Assembly (NCBI RefSeq): GCF_902686445.1
Contig: NC_062221.1
Location: 36,038,575-36,102,574 of the forward strand
Reading direction: 5' to 3'
Source of the DNA: Sciurus carolinensis
Taxonomy: Eukaryota > Chordata > Mammalia > Rodentia > Sciuridae
DNA length: 64,000 nt
Under the pieces are notes generated by a model, which saw nothing but the letters and a program-made list of their open reading frames with translations, did not search any database and was not told where the DNA came from. The translations under genes and the position numbers were made by a program. Each line of letters opens with the position of its first letter. The stretch's first letter is position 1. Shown here piece after piece: positions 49,201-60,975 of the stretch.

Positions 49201-49577
49201 CAGAAGGAGACACTGGTGTTAAAGAGAAGCATATGATCCTTTGTATCAATGCCAGAGCACTATAGTTTTAATGTGTTGAATCACTCCAAGTGATGACATG
49301 AATGATTAGATTTTACAATACCAACCTCATTTGAAAGGAGACATTTTATTTTCAGAAATTTAACTAAAATTTATCAACAGTTATAGACAATGAAAATATG
49401 AAAAGTTTTTGAATAACGTATTTTTAATAACAAAAGAACTTTATGTTGCAGTGATGACTTTTATAGGCAATAAAATACTTTTAAGTTAATGAAAGCACTC
49501 CAGATGGAGTATAATTAATCCTATTTATTTTTGCAAAAACATTTAATATTTATTTAAGATGGTCATACTCAATATTT
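46236..49577. other. 3.3-kb repeat-poor unique block
   Basis: Only one MIR fossil (47190-47325) is recognised. No convincing coding frame; an 84-codon open frame at 48455-48709 has no recognisable domain and ends in a hydrophobic stretch, most likely chance. Confidence 0.5.
47190..47325 (+). mobile_element. MIR fossil
   Basis: TGTGAGGTCAATACTTTTAT, TATTTTACATATGAGGAAAG and CCCAGTCACTCTGGCTAAC follow the MIR core. Confidence 0.7.
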
Positions 49578-49592
49578 AATAATTTAAATTCT

Positions 49593-49690
49593 TTTTTTTT
49601 TTTTTTTTTTTTTTTTGCCGTGCTGGGGATCGAACTCAGGGCTTTGTGCTTGAGAGGCAAGCACTCTATCGACAGCAATCTCCCCAGCCC
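49593..49690 (-). mobile_element. Young ID SINE with exact TSD and damaged A box
   Basis: A T run, GTGCTGGGGATCGAACTCAG and AGGCAAGCACTCTATC match ID, but a few bases are missing where CTGAGCTATC is expected (GACAGCAATCTCC is found). A 15-bp exact TSD (AATAATTTAAATTCT) is at 49578-49592 and 49691-49705. Confidence 0.95.
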
Positions 49691-49705
49691 AATAATTTAA
49701 ATTCT

Positions 49706-49889
49706 AATATCTCAAATTACGGTGCTGTTTGAGGGCTGCCAGATAAGGTTATATGTATTAAAAATAGAAAAATCAACATAAAGGAATCCAGAACTATCAA
49801 ATAAGAATAAAGTTCACTAAAGTTTTAATTGTACTCTCTTAGAATATATTAATATTGCTGCTCATTTTATTTTATTTTTTGATCTCATC
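49706..49889. other. Unassigned sequence
   Basis: No gene or recognised repeat. Confidence 0.4.
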
Positions 49890-50115
49890 CTTTATTTTGT
49901 TTTATCTTTTTAATAGATTTAATTTTTAGAACAGTTTTAGATTTATAGTAAATGAGAAGAGAGTACAGACAGTTTCCGTGTATGCCACAGTTTTTCCTTG
50001 GTGTTCCTTTTCTAATCCAGAATCCAATTCTGGATACCATATTTAGTTAAGTTTTCTTAGGATCCTCTTGGTCTAGGCAGTTTCTTAGACTTTTTTTTTT
50101 TTTTAAGACCAACAT
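49890..50115 (-). mobile_element. L1M 3' fragment
   Basis: The + strand reads TTTAGAACAGTTTTAGATTT, GAGAGTACAGACAGTTTCC, TTCTTAGGATCCTCTTGG: the inverse of an old L1M 3' end, parallel to 10425-10560 and 11750-11800. Confidence 0.65.
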
Positions 50116-50529
50116 TAACACTATCAGTTCATCTATTTTAGATCACTGCTGACAGACAGCAATTATTGCTACAGATTGTCAGTGAAGATGTTTTTTTTAA
50201 ATGTTGTGGTGACACAGCTTGGAATAAATTCTGATCACATTTAAGAAATTCAGAGAAGCAATATTCAAAATAAAGGTAATATTTAAGAAAAGGGTGCCAC
50301 TCAAGTAAAATCTAGAAAATAATCTTTTCCTATATTTGACAAATACCTGAAAGCATAATACACTTTATTCTTTTTATAGTAAGTGGCATAGGTCATAATT
50401 TGTTTTTGGTAAAATTGTATTTTCTGAAGTTTATAGTTAGTAATGGACTTATGACAATATATTATATACTTGCATTCAAACTGCAATGAAATCATTGTGT
50501 AATTGGTTGTTTAATGACTGTCATTAAGC

Positions 50530-50745
50530 AGCTGCTGTTTCCAAGATTATAAACTCTGTCGGGACTGGGATGATATTTGACTTTTGAACCATAGCCTTGA
50601 CATTAGCATAGGGCCTTATATCACAGGCAGCTCCTCAATAAGAAATTGTTGTTTAATTGAACGACTGCATTGGCTCATAGCTAGTAAGTGGGTGGGAAGG
50701 GAATTCAAGCCAAGCTCCTGACTTCATGCTCAGGGACTAATTTGA
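50530..50745 (+). mobile_element. L2 3' end followed by MIR core
   Basis: ATTATAAACTCTGTCGGGAC, ATAGGGCCTTATATCACAGG and CCTCAATAAGAAATTGTTG are the L2-type 3' end (to about 50665). CATAGCTAGTAAGTGGGTGG with AATTCAAGCCAAGCTCCTGA (50675-50740) is the MIR core. Confidence 0.65.
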
Positions 50746-52224
50746 ATTTGTAAATGACATAGTACAACCATCAAATTCATGGATATATTTCTCAGTGAAT
50801 TCAAACATTTCTATTGAATAAACCATGTGTAGAGTGAGTAGCTTTTCCAAATCACTTGGTCATTCTTGCAGCAAGATTTCACGGGTTTGCTGTGTATGAA
50901 AATGCTTTTAACTTTCAGTTTATAGTGCATAATATGATCCTAGACAGTTCATGACTAGGGCTATTCCTTCAGTTTGTGGAGGAAAAATGAGATTTTCCAG
51001 GAAAACTGAATTTTTCCACAGTAAACTTGGCTCTATATGAAAAAGCCTATCTTGTCCTAAAGAAAAAGTTCTGGACCAAGTATGAGCAACTTCGAACTCT
51101 GAAATTTTAATTGACTAATTCTCCTTTTGATTCTGTATATTTACTATAGTAATCAAGTGATGCATGTTTTGTAACATGATTCGGAGAACAATTCCATATG
51201 AACAGTTCCATGTTAATGTATCATCCTAATTTGAGAGATGAGGCAAATAAGACAAGAAGAAATTTAAACCAAGGTCTTCCAAAATTAAATACCTAATTAT
51301 TTAAGTGATTACTTCACAGCAAAATATACTAGTGTTTATTTCATAGCATATTATGAATATAAAAAATAATGAAAATTACTGTTTAATGTGATCAGTAATC
51401 TAAAAAGAATGTATACAACACAGGTTATCAGTAGTGTCATTTAATATAGGCTTTGGAGAGCTACAATTGGAGAAAAACATTTTGTTTTGATATAAAATTA
51501 TAAAAATGTCAAAAAATACATAAATTATAAGAACACTGAAGAAATGTTTGAGACTTAACTTTTATGATTTTTATGAATTATTGATTCATTAAATGTCATA
51601 ATCTTTTCAAAATACAAGCATGAGTATTATTATATTAACCAAGCAGTGTGTAGGTGGAATTCTCTATGGATGTTTTGTGAGGCCCAGTTAAGCATTCTTA
51701 TCCCAACCCAGAGATGAGAAGTAGCCAGACTGATACTGCTCTTCTTAGAGCTTCATCTGAGAAGGAAGGTCATTTAGGATGTAGTGTTATACTTGTGGTT
51801 AAAGAGAAAAAAGCACTTAAAATAATTCCTCTATATTGGAAAAACTGGTACCAAAGAAAAACTCAGGATTAAATTTTCCAGTTTTCTTAGTAGCTAAATA
51901 ACAGCCATTTAACCATATTTCCTCCACTGTTTCTCTAATATTTTAACTCAGTAGGAAAATATCAGAGGGATCTGGCTTTCTGAGGAATTCATCCTTGGTG
52001 ATGTGATAGAAGTCAGCATAGACACGAAGTCTAAGGAGCAAATAGGACAAACGTGCCGGGGGAGAATGCCATGCTCCTGTTTTACAATGTGCCTTAGTGG
52101 TGTGGTCTGGGTGTTGTTTCTGGCTGCATTATCCCTGTTTTCTTGTCTTCCTGGGACTTCTGAGGGCTAGCTTAAATTCTTTAATAAATTCCTATTCTGT
52201 TTCATTTAGTTTCTCACTCATAAT
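50746..52224. other. Unique sequence
   Basis: No gene or recognised repeat. Confidence 0.4.
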
Positions 52225-52740
52225 AGTTAAGTTATGAAGCCACACTGTATAAAAAGGAATTTTGCAGATGTGGATTAAGATGACAGACCTTGACATGGGG
52301 AAGTTAGGTGGACTGGATTATCTAGGTGGACTGAATCCACTCTTGTAAGTCCTTAATAGCACTATACTTTACCTTCAATGGATAAGAGAGAGAGGAGAGA
52401 GAGAAAGAGACAGAGACACAGAGATGTGATAGAAGAGGCAGGAAAGCTTTTATGTGTGATAAACATTCTACCAGTTTTTGCTAGCTTTGATGACAGTGGT
52501 AGGGAACACAAAGCAAGGGATGGGAGTGATCTCCAGAAGCAGGGAGTAGCCCTCAGTTGATAATCAGTAAGGAAACAGAGACCTCGGTGCTACCAACTGA
52601 AAAGAAATGAATTTTGCCATCAACCTGCATGAGTAAGGAAACAAAACCTCCCCTAGAGCCCATTTGTAGTGTTTAAGGCCACTAAATTGATAATTAGAAA
52701 ATAATATTTGAAGGTTAGAACAAACTCAATAGTTCCTGTA
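52225..52740 (+). mobile_element. Ancient MLT1-like MaLR LTR
   Basis: GGAATTTTGCAGATGTGGAT, CCTTGACATGGGGAAGTTAG, ATCTAGGTGGACTGAATCC, TGTAAGTCCTTAATAGC, a GA-rich block and TGTAGTGTTTAAGGCCACTA follow the MLT1 pattern in order. Confidence 0.7.
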
Positions 52741-53264
52741 GTACAGTCTCCATAGAAATATTGATCAACACTTATAGAAAACCAGGAAACATGATCTACC
52801 CCCTGGAGACACTCATAGGACATTTAACCAAATTCATAGTCATTAAGTAAAAAGTCTGCTATCATCTCTTCTTGCATAGTCTAAGTTATCAATTATCAGG
52901 TGTGCATTTGATTATGACCTTTATTTATTGAATTTAAATATTAATATCAATTTACTTTTTAACTACCATAAAATCAGTATAAAGGCCTCTTAGAAATGGA
53001 ACTGAGCTTGGTGGAAAAATCAGTGATCCAAAGTCTTATTTTTTCAAAGTGTGATTTAGGAGCTTGTTTGAGTATAGACTCTCAGACCTGATCTAAAACC
53101 TACTAACTCTGACTCTCGATGAGATTTCCTAGGTGATTCAAGTGCAACCTGAGATTTGGGATACATTGATCTGAAGCACAGAAATTAGAAAGGCAACAAA
53201 ATTAAAATTTTAAATTACTTAATGTTATGACTACAGTAAAACTATTCTTAGGTAGTCTCCATTT
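52741..53264. other. Unassigned sequence
   Basis: No gene or recognised repeat. Confidence 0.4.
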
Positions 53265-53385
53265 TGTTTTATCCTGTATAAAATGGAGAGAATATATCCT
53301 CTACTTCACAGGGTTATGATGAAGACTTAATGACCTATAGCAACGTGTGTTAGGCAATATATGCTAAGCTCTTTGTCAGGTGCCA
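53265..53385 (+). mobile_element. MIR 3' half
   Basis: TGTATAAAATGGAGAGAATA, CACAGGGTTATGATGAAGAC and TTTGTCAGGTGCC follow MIR. Confidence 0.7.
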
Positions 53386-53516
53386 ACAATAAGTGTTTAT
53401 AAATTGCAAATATAATCAATACTTTTATTTACTATCGTGTTCCTCTACACAAACTGTCTTTTTGTTTGTCCAGCAATCTGATTTAAATAACATTCATACA
53501 TTAACTTGGAAACTTT

Positions 53517-53608
53517 TTTTTTTTTTTTTTTTGCGGTGCTGGGGATTGAACCCAGGGCCTTCTGCTTGCAAGGCAAGCACTCTACCCACTGAGCTATATC
53601 CCAGCCCA
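53517..53608 (-). mobile_element. Young ID SINE with exact TSD
   Basis: GCGGTGCTGGGGATTGAACC, CTTGCAAGGCAAGCACTCTA and CTGAGCTATATCCCAGCCC on the + strand. The 14-bp AACTTGGAAACTTT is at 53503-53516 and 53609-53622. Confidence 0.94.
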
Positions 53609-53721
53609 AACTTGGAAACTTTAATGAAAGAACTCATCATTTGAAATTAAAACCACAGTGGTCTGTAGCACAGGAAAAAGAAAAAGACAAAATAAATCCA
53701 CTTTGATTTGTATTTATTGAG

Positions 53722-53915
53722 GTTTTTTTTTTTTTAAACCAGGGATTGAACCCAGGGGCACTTAACTTCCCCAGCCCTTTTTGTTTTGTGACAGGGTATG
53801 ACTAAGTTGCTTCGGATCTTGCTGAGTTGTTGAGGCTTCCTCAAGCTTGAGATCCTCCTGCCTGAGCCCACTGAGTGGCTGGTATTCTGTAATCCCGAGT
53901 GCCACTATGCCTGGC
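53722..53915 (-). mobile_element. Dimeric SINE with exact TSD
   Basis: Inverse ID half (CCAGGGATTGAACCCAGGGG, CCCCAGCCC) and inverse B1-like half ending CCGAGTGCCACTATGCCTGG. The 11-bp TATTTATTGAG is at 53711-53721 and 53916-53926. Confidence 0.92.
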
Positions 53916-54139
53916 TATTTATTGAGCTTTAACAGATTAATTTATTGCTTATGAAAATTCTTCAGTTATAGATATTTAGTTAAACCAATGAAAAATTACT
54001 TTTGTCTGTGGGAAGTCACATATTAAATCTAAAATAATAAAAGATATAGATTTAGATGTGGATCATTATAACTTTTACCAAAGTTTAAGGATGAAATCGA
54101 AAACTTTAGGCCTACATTAGAAACCAATGGAAACTTGGC

Positions 54140-54310
54140 TTAAATTCAGATTACTTTTCTTACTATGTGACATTTAATAAATCACTGAACTACTTTGAAG
54201 TTTAATTTCCTTATCTATAAACATCTGCCACAAAGGAATATAATTCTTATTAAATATAAACACTGCTTCCATTCTGTCTAGGGCAGAGTAGGCATAAAAT
54301 AAGTCTGTTT
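54140..54310 (+). mobile_element. MIR fossil
   Basis: CTTGGCTTAAATTCAGATTA, CTATGTGACATTTAATAAAT and TTTCCTTATCTATAAAC follow MIR; diverged. Confidence 0.55.
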
Positions 54311-54904
54311 TGTTTTTTCTTTTCAGATATAAATATGATAAAGCATGTACCAAGTTTATATCTCTAAATATTAATCTGCATGTTTTCTACTTCCCTCACC
54401 CGCTTCACATCGTTTTCCAAGACCATTTTTTTTTCTGCTCCACTTGTCCATGATAAAGCACCAGTAAACACTCATATGTAACTATGTGAGTCAGAGATTC
54501 AGCACATTAGCCATAGACTAGATAAGGATGGACCTTCATACAGAAGAGGAGGAGATGGAGGGGTAATGGTAACTGCTTAGGAAAAAGGAGCAAAGGAACC
54601 CTAGACATTGAATGGAAAAAAAGATGATAGGTCTTACTTTCCAAGGCTAGAGTCACAAGCTAAATGGGGTGAGCACCAACATGTCTTTAAGGATAAATAT
54701 TTAACCAATCCATTAGTAGAGCCAAAGGGGCATAGCTCAATAGTCCTGAGACACCGATGACATACTGAACACAGACTGAGAGTTAGACAGTCAACTGGTG
54801 ATCAACATGGAATCAACACAAGCAGAGCTCATTTCATTATGAACTGTAGCAGCACAGTATAAACTGGCAGAGATAATTGCTATCCAATTGCTTCCCTCTA
54901 TTTC
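54311..54904. other. Unassigned sequence
   Basis: No gene or recognised repeat. Confidence 0.4.
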
Positions 54905-54985
54905 TAATTTTGGAGGGGATTAGATCCAGGTTCTCATGCATGCTCGGCAAGCACTCTACCACTGAGCTACTCCCCGCAGTCCCTG
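54905..54985 (-). mobile_element. Old ID SINE
   Basis: GGGGATTAGATCCAGGTTC, GGCAAGCACTCTACCACTGA and GCTACTCCCCGCAGTCCC form an inverse ID without a clear tail. Confidence 0.75.
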
Positions 54986-55049
54986 ATTCTTCACTCAAAA
55001 AATAAGGAATAGACCAGTTGTCCTTGAAGAAAAAACAAAACTATTATTT

Positions 55050-55310
55050 TTAAATCTTTTTATATTTTTTTCTAATTCATTGTACATGACAGTACATTTA
55101 TACATTTTGATAGATCATATGTATTGAAGCAACATTTTCAAATGACCCTGAACCTAGATATGAACAACCTGAAACTTGTTTTTCTTTCTTTTTTTTTCTT
55201 TTTTCTGATTCACTATACACAAATGTAGTACAACTTTTCACTTCATTGGTTGTAAAGGATGAAGAGTCACACCATTCGTGCATTTGTCTCATTCCACCAT
55301 CTTTCCCTCT
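55050..55310 (-). mobile_element. Possible L1 3' fragments (one or two)
   Basis: TTCATTGTACATGACAGTAC and TGTAGTACAACTTTTCACTT with TGAAGAGTCACACCATTCG resemble the inverse 3' UTR of a squirrel L1 subfamily, as remembered. The two halves look like separate, partly parallel pieces. Tentative. Confidence 0.35.
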
Positions 55311-55620
55311 TAAACTTGCTTACTTCGTTAATTTGAATAACTATTAGAGCTCAAGGGAATGCTGGAGAGACTGAAAAATAAAAATAAATATTGCATTCAT
55401 TTAGTATTTAAAATGCAAGTATTATTTATAGGTTATTATGTTTTTATTAATGCACGTGGATATATTTTTTAGTATAAACAATTTCCAAGTTTCTTTCTGT
55501 TGTTATTTCGATTTTTTAGACCTTAGAACTTTTAAGACAGAGATATACTTTATGTTTAGTTGTACATTATATGTACTTTTTTTAAAATGTGAGCGTCACT
55601 TTTAAAAAGTCACCAAATTG

Positions 55621-55740
55621 GGCCAGGGTTGTGGCTCAGTGGTAGAGCACTTCCCTAGCATGTGTGAGGCACTGGGTTCCATTCTCAGCACCACACATAA
55701 ATAAATAAAATAAAGGTCCATTAATAACTAAAAAAAAAAA
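55621..55740 (+). mobile_element. ID SINE with squirrel-type tail
   Basis: GGGTTGTGGCTCAGTGGTAG, TTCCCTAGCATGTGTGAGGC and GGGTTCCATTCTCAGCACC, then ATAAATAAATAAAATAAAGG and a poly(A). Flanks near 55604-55619 and 55743-55758 are a diverged TSD (AAAAGTCACCAAATT versus AAAATGTCACTGAATT). Confidence 0.92.
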
Positions 55741-55757
55741 TAAAAATGTCACTGAAT

Positions 55758-55791
55758 TATTTGATGGAAACTTTTAAGTTTCCATCAAATA
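55758..55791. repeat. 34-bp near-perfect inverted repeat (hairpin)
   Basis: Arms 55758-55773 and 55776-55791 are exact reverse complements over 16 bases with a 2-base spacer. It begins at the right TSD of the ID element at 55621-55740. Confidence 0.95.
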
Positions 55792-57499
55792 CATTAAAAA
55801 CTGAAGATCAAGTACTTATTCTATGCCACACACTATCCACTGTTTCACAATGATAATGATGAAAGACAAATGCTTACTCAAGAATTGTGTTTAGTGTTAC
55901 AGGAATATGTGTAAAATAACAAGGGAAATTTTATGGAGATGGATGTTTCTCTGCTCATGTATTACATTGGTAAAAAAATCATAATTTAATTCAGGTTCTG
56001 CAGAAATGTTCTTTTTATGTTTTAATGTATGAAGTCTGAAAACTGTAAAGACTTATAAAGATCTTTTCTTCTGATGTTATTCTCAGAGATTGTAAAAAAC
56101 TGATTATTCAGACTTACATTTTTCACAGTGGGAGACTAGGTAATTTGGACTAAAGTTCATATTGACAACAATTTAAGAAGCCTGATAAAGTTCAAAATGA
56201 ATTTCCTGAAAGCACTGCAGAGCTAACAAAGCTGTGAAAAGTCACAATGTCAAGAATTAAAAGGTAGAAATTTAAAGACGGTTGACTGGTTTTCTGTGCC
56301 ATTTTCTCCCAAGTAGCACTGGTGGATTCTTAAAGAGGGAGCTCGCTGTTTGAGAAGTTGAGCAATGCTTTTGATGTTCTCTCAAAGTCAAAGGAAAAAC
56401 GTGAGTAAACAACAACCAGTTTGTGGAAAATTTATAGATTTAAACTGGTATCTCAGAGAAGAACATCTGAAAGTCAATTATCTAAGTGTCTTTTTCAATA
56501 AGCTTTAAAAGGAACAAACAAAAGCTACTTTTTAAAAGTTTTAGAATTTTAAAATTTAGGCAAAATGGATATATCTAGAAAAAAATGCAACTTACCAAAT
56601 TTGACACAAGTTGGAGCAGAATAATTGAATATTTCTATGACTATTAAAGATTTGGTATATATTATAAAACCTTTCCACAAAAATATCTCAGTCCCAGAGA
56701 ACATGACCGATGAAGTCAACCTAATATTTAAAAAAGAATGCCAATCTTATGCAACAGCTTCCAAGTATAATAAAATAGAAACAAGCCTCAAGAATATACT
56801 TGGATATTATCAAATATATACAACAAAATATGTATATATATGTACATATATATATGTACATATATATGATTAAGAGAATTTCACCAATTCTAAAAAGTAG
56901 TAATTTACTTGCTTAGTTATGTGTTCTGCTTGTTTGTATGTATAGAGATCCCTAAACAAGCTCTTGTTTGTTCAGGCATAATTGTTCCACTGAGAAAAAG
57001 ACAAAGCTACTTGCCTGGTGATATCTTAACTATTTAGATCAATAAACGTTATTTAGAAAATTACCTCTTTCAATGAACTAAATGAGCCAAATGGGTTTGC
57101 ATTGCCTTCCATGACAAATGTATGTGATAAATCTACCCCTATATTTAGGATTGGACAGTGGAAGCTGACTCATTTGAAGAATGCCTTTATGAATGGGAGA
57201 TCTTAAGAGTCATATACTAGAATGTCTGGCAGAAGAAATTTTGAAACAAAATATCAAAGGAGCTTCTTGGTTACTTTTTATAACATATAGTAAGATGTGG
57301 CATGAGAGAAATGGTTTAAAGGAGAAATGTACATTTAAAAGGGAGATAGGAAATATTTGGAAAATTTGCAAGCTTACCACATGAAGAATGAAGAGGCTCT
57401 TTAGGAGTGCAAACCAAAAGCATGGCCTAGTGAGTATATGATAAAGATATTAGCATCGTTTAAAGAGATTCGTACGGACGGAAGTCAGGTGCTATTGTC
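55792..57499. other. Unique sequence with an AT microsatellite
   Basis: No gene. 56828-56870 is an (ATATGTAC)-like microsatellite made of self-complementary units. No other repeat recognised. Confidence 0.45.
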
Positions 57500-58456
57500 A
57501 GGAAAAATAAAAAAAGGGACCCCAAAGACATTTCAGTAATTCTGAAGTCAATCTAAGACCTCAGGCACAGGGTTTCTGGAGAAGTAAATTCAAGAACTCA
57601 GCCTCTGCTACTCTGCACAGTCCTAGGTCTCTAGGTCTCTACCCGCTACTTCTGGAACAATGCTCCACAGTCACCCCAGCTTGGCTCAAATGAGCACAGC
57701 TACAAATTGGGCCACCCCATGAAAGGACATAATTTGTGGACCTTTGCAGTGTTCAGGTGGTATTAATTCTGTAGGCTCACAGACATTGCAAGCAGTAGGG
57801 TCATAGAGGTTTCTTCCTGGGAACCTTTCAGAAATTTGCCACAAGAGTGAAGTTGGTACTGTGAGTCATAGAAGCAAGGCTGAAATTGTCTTCACAAGGG
57901 TAATTCCTAATGGGTCCACGGGAGTGGGGCTACCTCTACAATACCTCTATAGACTTCTATGGAACTCTAACCTGGGAAAGCTGGTTGCAGACTCCAACCA
58001 ATTAGAGGCAAGTCAAGACCTATATGCAGAACAAAACCATAGGGATGGGGCTACCCAAGACCTAGGGTCCCACTCAGATGCCTAGGGTTCCAGACATGGA
58101 GGTAAACAAGATTACTTTGGCACCTTAAAATTTAATATTGTTTTCCTTCTTGGGTTTTGGACTTAGGTGGAAAAAGTTATCCTTTTCCTCTTACCTAGTT
58201 CTCCCTTTGTAGATGGGAATATCTGTACTGTGCCTGTCCTAAAACTGTATTTCAAAGGTAGATAATTTAATTTCATAGGCTCACAGCCGAAGGGCCAGCA
58301 TGAACTATGCCTTGAGTATCATGCATGTAAGTAAGAGTCTAGACTTTGAACTCATACCTTGTGCTATAATAGGGTAAAATTTGGGGGACAATTGGGATAG
58401 AATTAATGTACTTCATATATCAGAAGAATATGAGTTTAGGGGTTTTAGTGGAATCC
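57500..58456 (+). mobile_element. MaLR internal sequence remnant
   Basis: Blocks such as GGAACCTTTCAGAAATTTGC, GGTCCACGGGAGTGGGGC, CATAGGGATGGGGCTACCCA and the run-up TATGAGTTTAGGGGTTTTAG into the LTR match the non-coding interior that precedes 3' LTRs in mammalian MaLR elements. It has no long frame, as usual for MaLRs, which depend on ERVL enzymes. Confidence 0.65.
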
Positions 58457-58822
58457 TTGGTTTTAAAGACTCCTCCAAAAGGTATGTGTTGGAAACTTAA
58501 TCACCACTGCAACAGTATTAAGAGGTAGATTCTCTGAGTGAACAAGGACCATAAAGGACCTGCCTTTATGAATAGGTTAATGCCTATTAAAGAATGATTT
58601 ACAGCTTTGAGTTTGATATTTCCCTGACTCAATCTGTTTCTTTCTCTCTTTTTCTCTTATCTTTCTTACTTCCATTATGGGATTAGGTAGCATGGCAACC
58701 CTCACCAGATGTAAACTCAACTTTAGACTTCCTAGTTTATTAGAATTGCAAGAAATTTATTTTCTTTATAAAGTACTCAGTCTGCAGTAGTATGTTAGAG
58801 CAACAGAAAGTGGACTAAGACA
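58457..58822 (+). mobile_element. 3' LTR of the same MaLR relic
   Basis: GGTATGTGTTGGAAACTTAA, TTCATTATGGG-like CCATTATGGGATTAGG, CCTCACCAGATGTAAACTC, AAAGTACTCAGTCTGCAGTA and AGAAAGTGGACTAAGACAA follow an MLT/MST-type LTR in order. Confidence 0.75.
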
Positions 58823-59246
58823 ATTTCAAATTATTTTATCTTTTAGAGATAATTTATTTGTCACTAAATAAATGTATTTACTACAACGGACTATAAAACA
58901 AATTTAAGAAATTATGTAAACTAAGATAATTTAAAAATTTGTAGTTTGGGGCTAAGATTTCAAATGCTTTGGTAAGTATTAACCTTACGATGTAAGAATT
59001 CAATAAATGTTAAATAAAGGTTCTAATAACTCTACGTATATACACACATATTCTTTTTGAAGAATTTTACATATTTTCTGGAGTCTTCTTCACAAGAATT
59101 AATACAGTGGGAATAGCAGTAGGAGCAGTGGGAAGCCAACGACATAGAGCAGTCCAAAATATTAGTGAAAGAATATTGTAGCCATATGACACTGCTGAGA
59201 AGTTACACCTTTGCAATTAGCTCAGATGCTGCATCAAAGTCTAGGC
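58823..59246. other. Unassigned AT-rich sequence
   Basis: No gene or recognised repeat. Confidence 0.4.
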
Positions 59247-59259
59247 AAGAAATAAAAGG

Positions 59260-59489
59260 GCAAACCAGGTGTGGTAGTGCACACCTATAATCTCAGTGAC
59301 TCAGGAGGCTGAGGCAGGAGGATCAGAAGTTTAAGGCCAGCTTCAACAACATTTTGAGGTCCTCAGCAACTTAGAGAAACTGTCTAAAAATAAAAATAAA
59401 TTTTAAAGGCTGGGGATTTGGCTTAGTGGTTAAGCACTCCTGGATTCAACCCCCCCCACTACAAAAAAAGAAAGAAAGAAAAGAAAAGA
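59260..59489 (+). mobile_element. Dimeric SINE
   Basis: B1-like half (CAGGTGTGGTAGTGCACACC, TCAGGAGGCTGAGGCAGGAG) and ID half (GGCTGGGGATTTGGCTTAGT), then an A-rich AAAG-type tail. TSD 59247-59259 and 59490-59502, 12 of 13 identical. The best-preserved dimer in the window. Confidence 0.93.
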
Positions 59490-59502
59490 AAGAAATAAGA
59501 GG

Positions 59503-60490
59503 ATAAAACTAAATATAGATGAACAATGTCCTCTACTGACTTTTTGAAACCATGACCATAAATGTTCCAGACCATAAAGAAGTAAAGCAACTTTAAAGAA
59601 TGCCAGCAAATGACAAACACCTTTCGGTTCAGAGACATTTTGCCTTTACCTTATACCAAAAACTTCTGAATAAGCAAACATTTAATTGTGTATGTGCAAG
59701 CCATAAAACATTAAGGAGAAGGAATTAGAATACAATTTGCAGTCATCTTTAATGTTCAGAGCACTTATAGTTTCAATCTCTTTCAAATATTTTGTTTCTC
59801 TGGTTGTTTGATTTGTTAACATGTTAGGATTTAATAGATATTAGTGACCCATACCTGGTTTTGATTAATACCTTTGCTCAAAAATGCTGCATCTTCTTAA
59901 CTAAAGAGTGAACTGTCATCGCTTCCTAATTAAGTTTCCCTCATTTTCACATTGGATTTCCATATATATTTATTAATTTTTGTTCCAGAAATGGGAAGCC
60001 AAAATGTGACTTTGTGGGTGGAGTGTTGTTTAAGGAACACACTAGGAAGTTTACTGTGAGCAGAAGCAGAGATATAGTAAATAGTATGATCCAGGAAATT
60101 AGGATACTTGAGACCATTGATAGGATGTTAGTTTATCTTGGATTTTAAATCAGGCAGATCTCAAACTTTTCAATATCCATGGTTTTATTGTTTAGAGCAA
60201 AAGCTTTGATACTGGATAGAAGTGATTTATCAATTCTGAGAAAGATACAAAACAAAATGAAACTGGCATTAATGGTACTTTTGTTCTTACACTAAAAACT
60301 CTCGTGGTGTTGGGGTGTAATTATTTTTACACACTGTTGAATTGGATTTGCAAATACTTTGTGGAAATATTACTCCATTTCTGTTTGCAAAAGATACTGA
60401 TCTGTAGTTATTTTATAATCAATGTCTTTGTAAGGTTTTGGTCTTAGGGTAATGCTGCCTCATAGAATCAGTTAGGAAGTATTCCTTTCC
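59503..60490. other. Unique sequence
   Basis: No gene or recognised repeat. Confidence 0.4.
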
Positions 60491-60491
60491 C

Positions 60492-60717
60492 CATTTTTTT
60501 TTTTTTTTTTTTTGGTGGGGGGAGGGCAGTACCAGGGATTGAACTCTGGTACTCGATCACTGAGCCACATCTCCAGCCCTCTTTTGTATTTTACTTAGAG
60601 ACAGGGTCTTAATGAGTTGCTTAGCACCTCACTTTGGCTGAGGTTGGTTTTGAACTTGTCATTCTCCTTCCTCACCCCGCAGAGCCACTGGGATTACAGG
60701 TGTGCACCAGGAGTCCT
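60492..60717 (-). mobile_element. Dimeric SINE
   Basis: T run, GGCAGTACCAGGGATTGAAC, CACTGAGCCACATCTCCAGC, then the inverse B1-like half to CACTGGGATTACAGGTGTGC. Confidence 0.9.
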
Positions 60718-60781
60718 ACCCTTTTCCCTCTTTCTGAAAGGATGCAAGATAATTGATGAAATTTTCTTTTTTCTTTCTTTC

Positions 60782-60975
60782 CTTTTTTTTTTTTTTGTGG
60801 TACTGGAGATTAATCACAGGGTTGCTCTATCTACTACTGTACTACATTTCCAGTCTCTTTTTATTTTTAATATTTAGAAAGGATCTCACAAACTTTCAGA
60901 GACTGACCTCAAACTTGTCTTCCTCCTGTCTCAGTCTCTTGAGAAGCTGGGATTACAGGTGTGCAATCCAGCAGC
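60782..60975 (-). mobile_element. Dimeric SINE, diverged
   Basis: T run, GTGGTACTGGAGATTAATCA, then the inverse B1-like half ending GCTGGGATTACAGGTGTGCA. Lies 65 bases from the previous SINE on the same strand and is more diverged. Confidence 0.85.
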
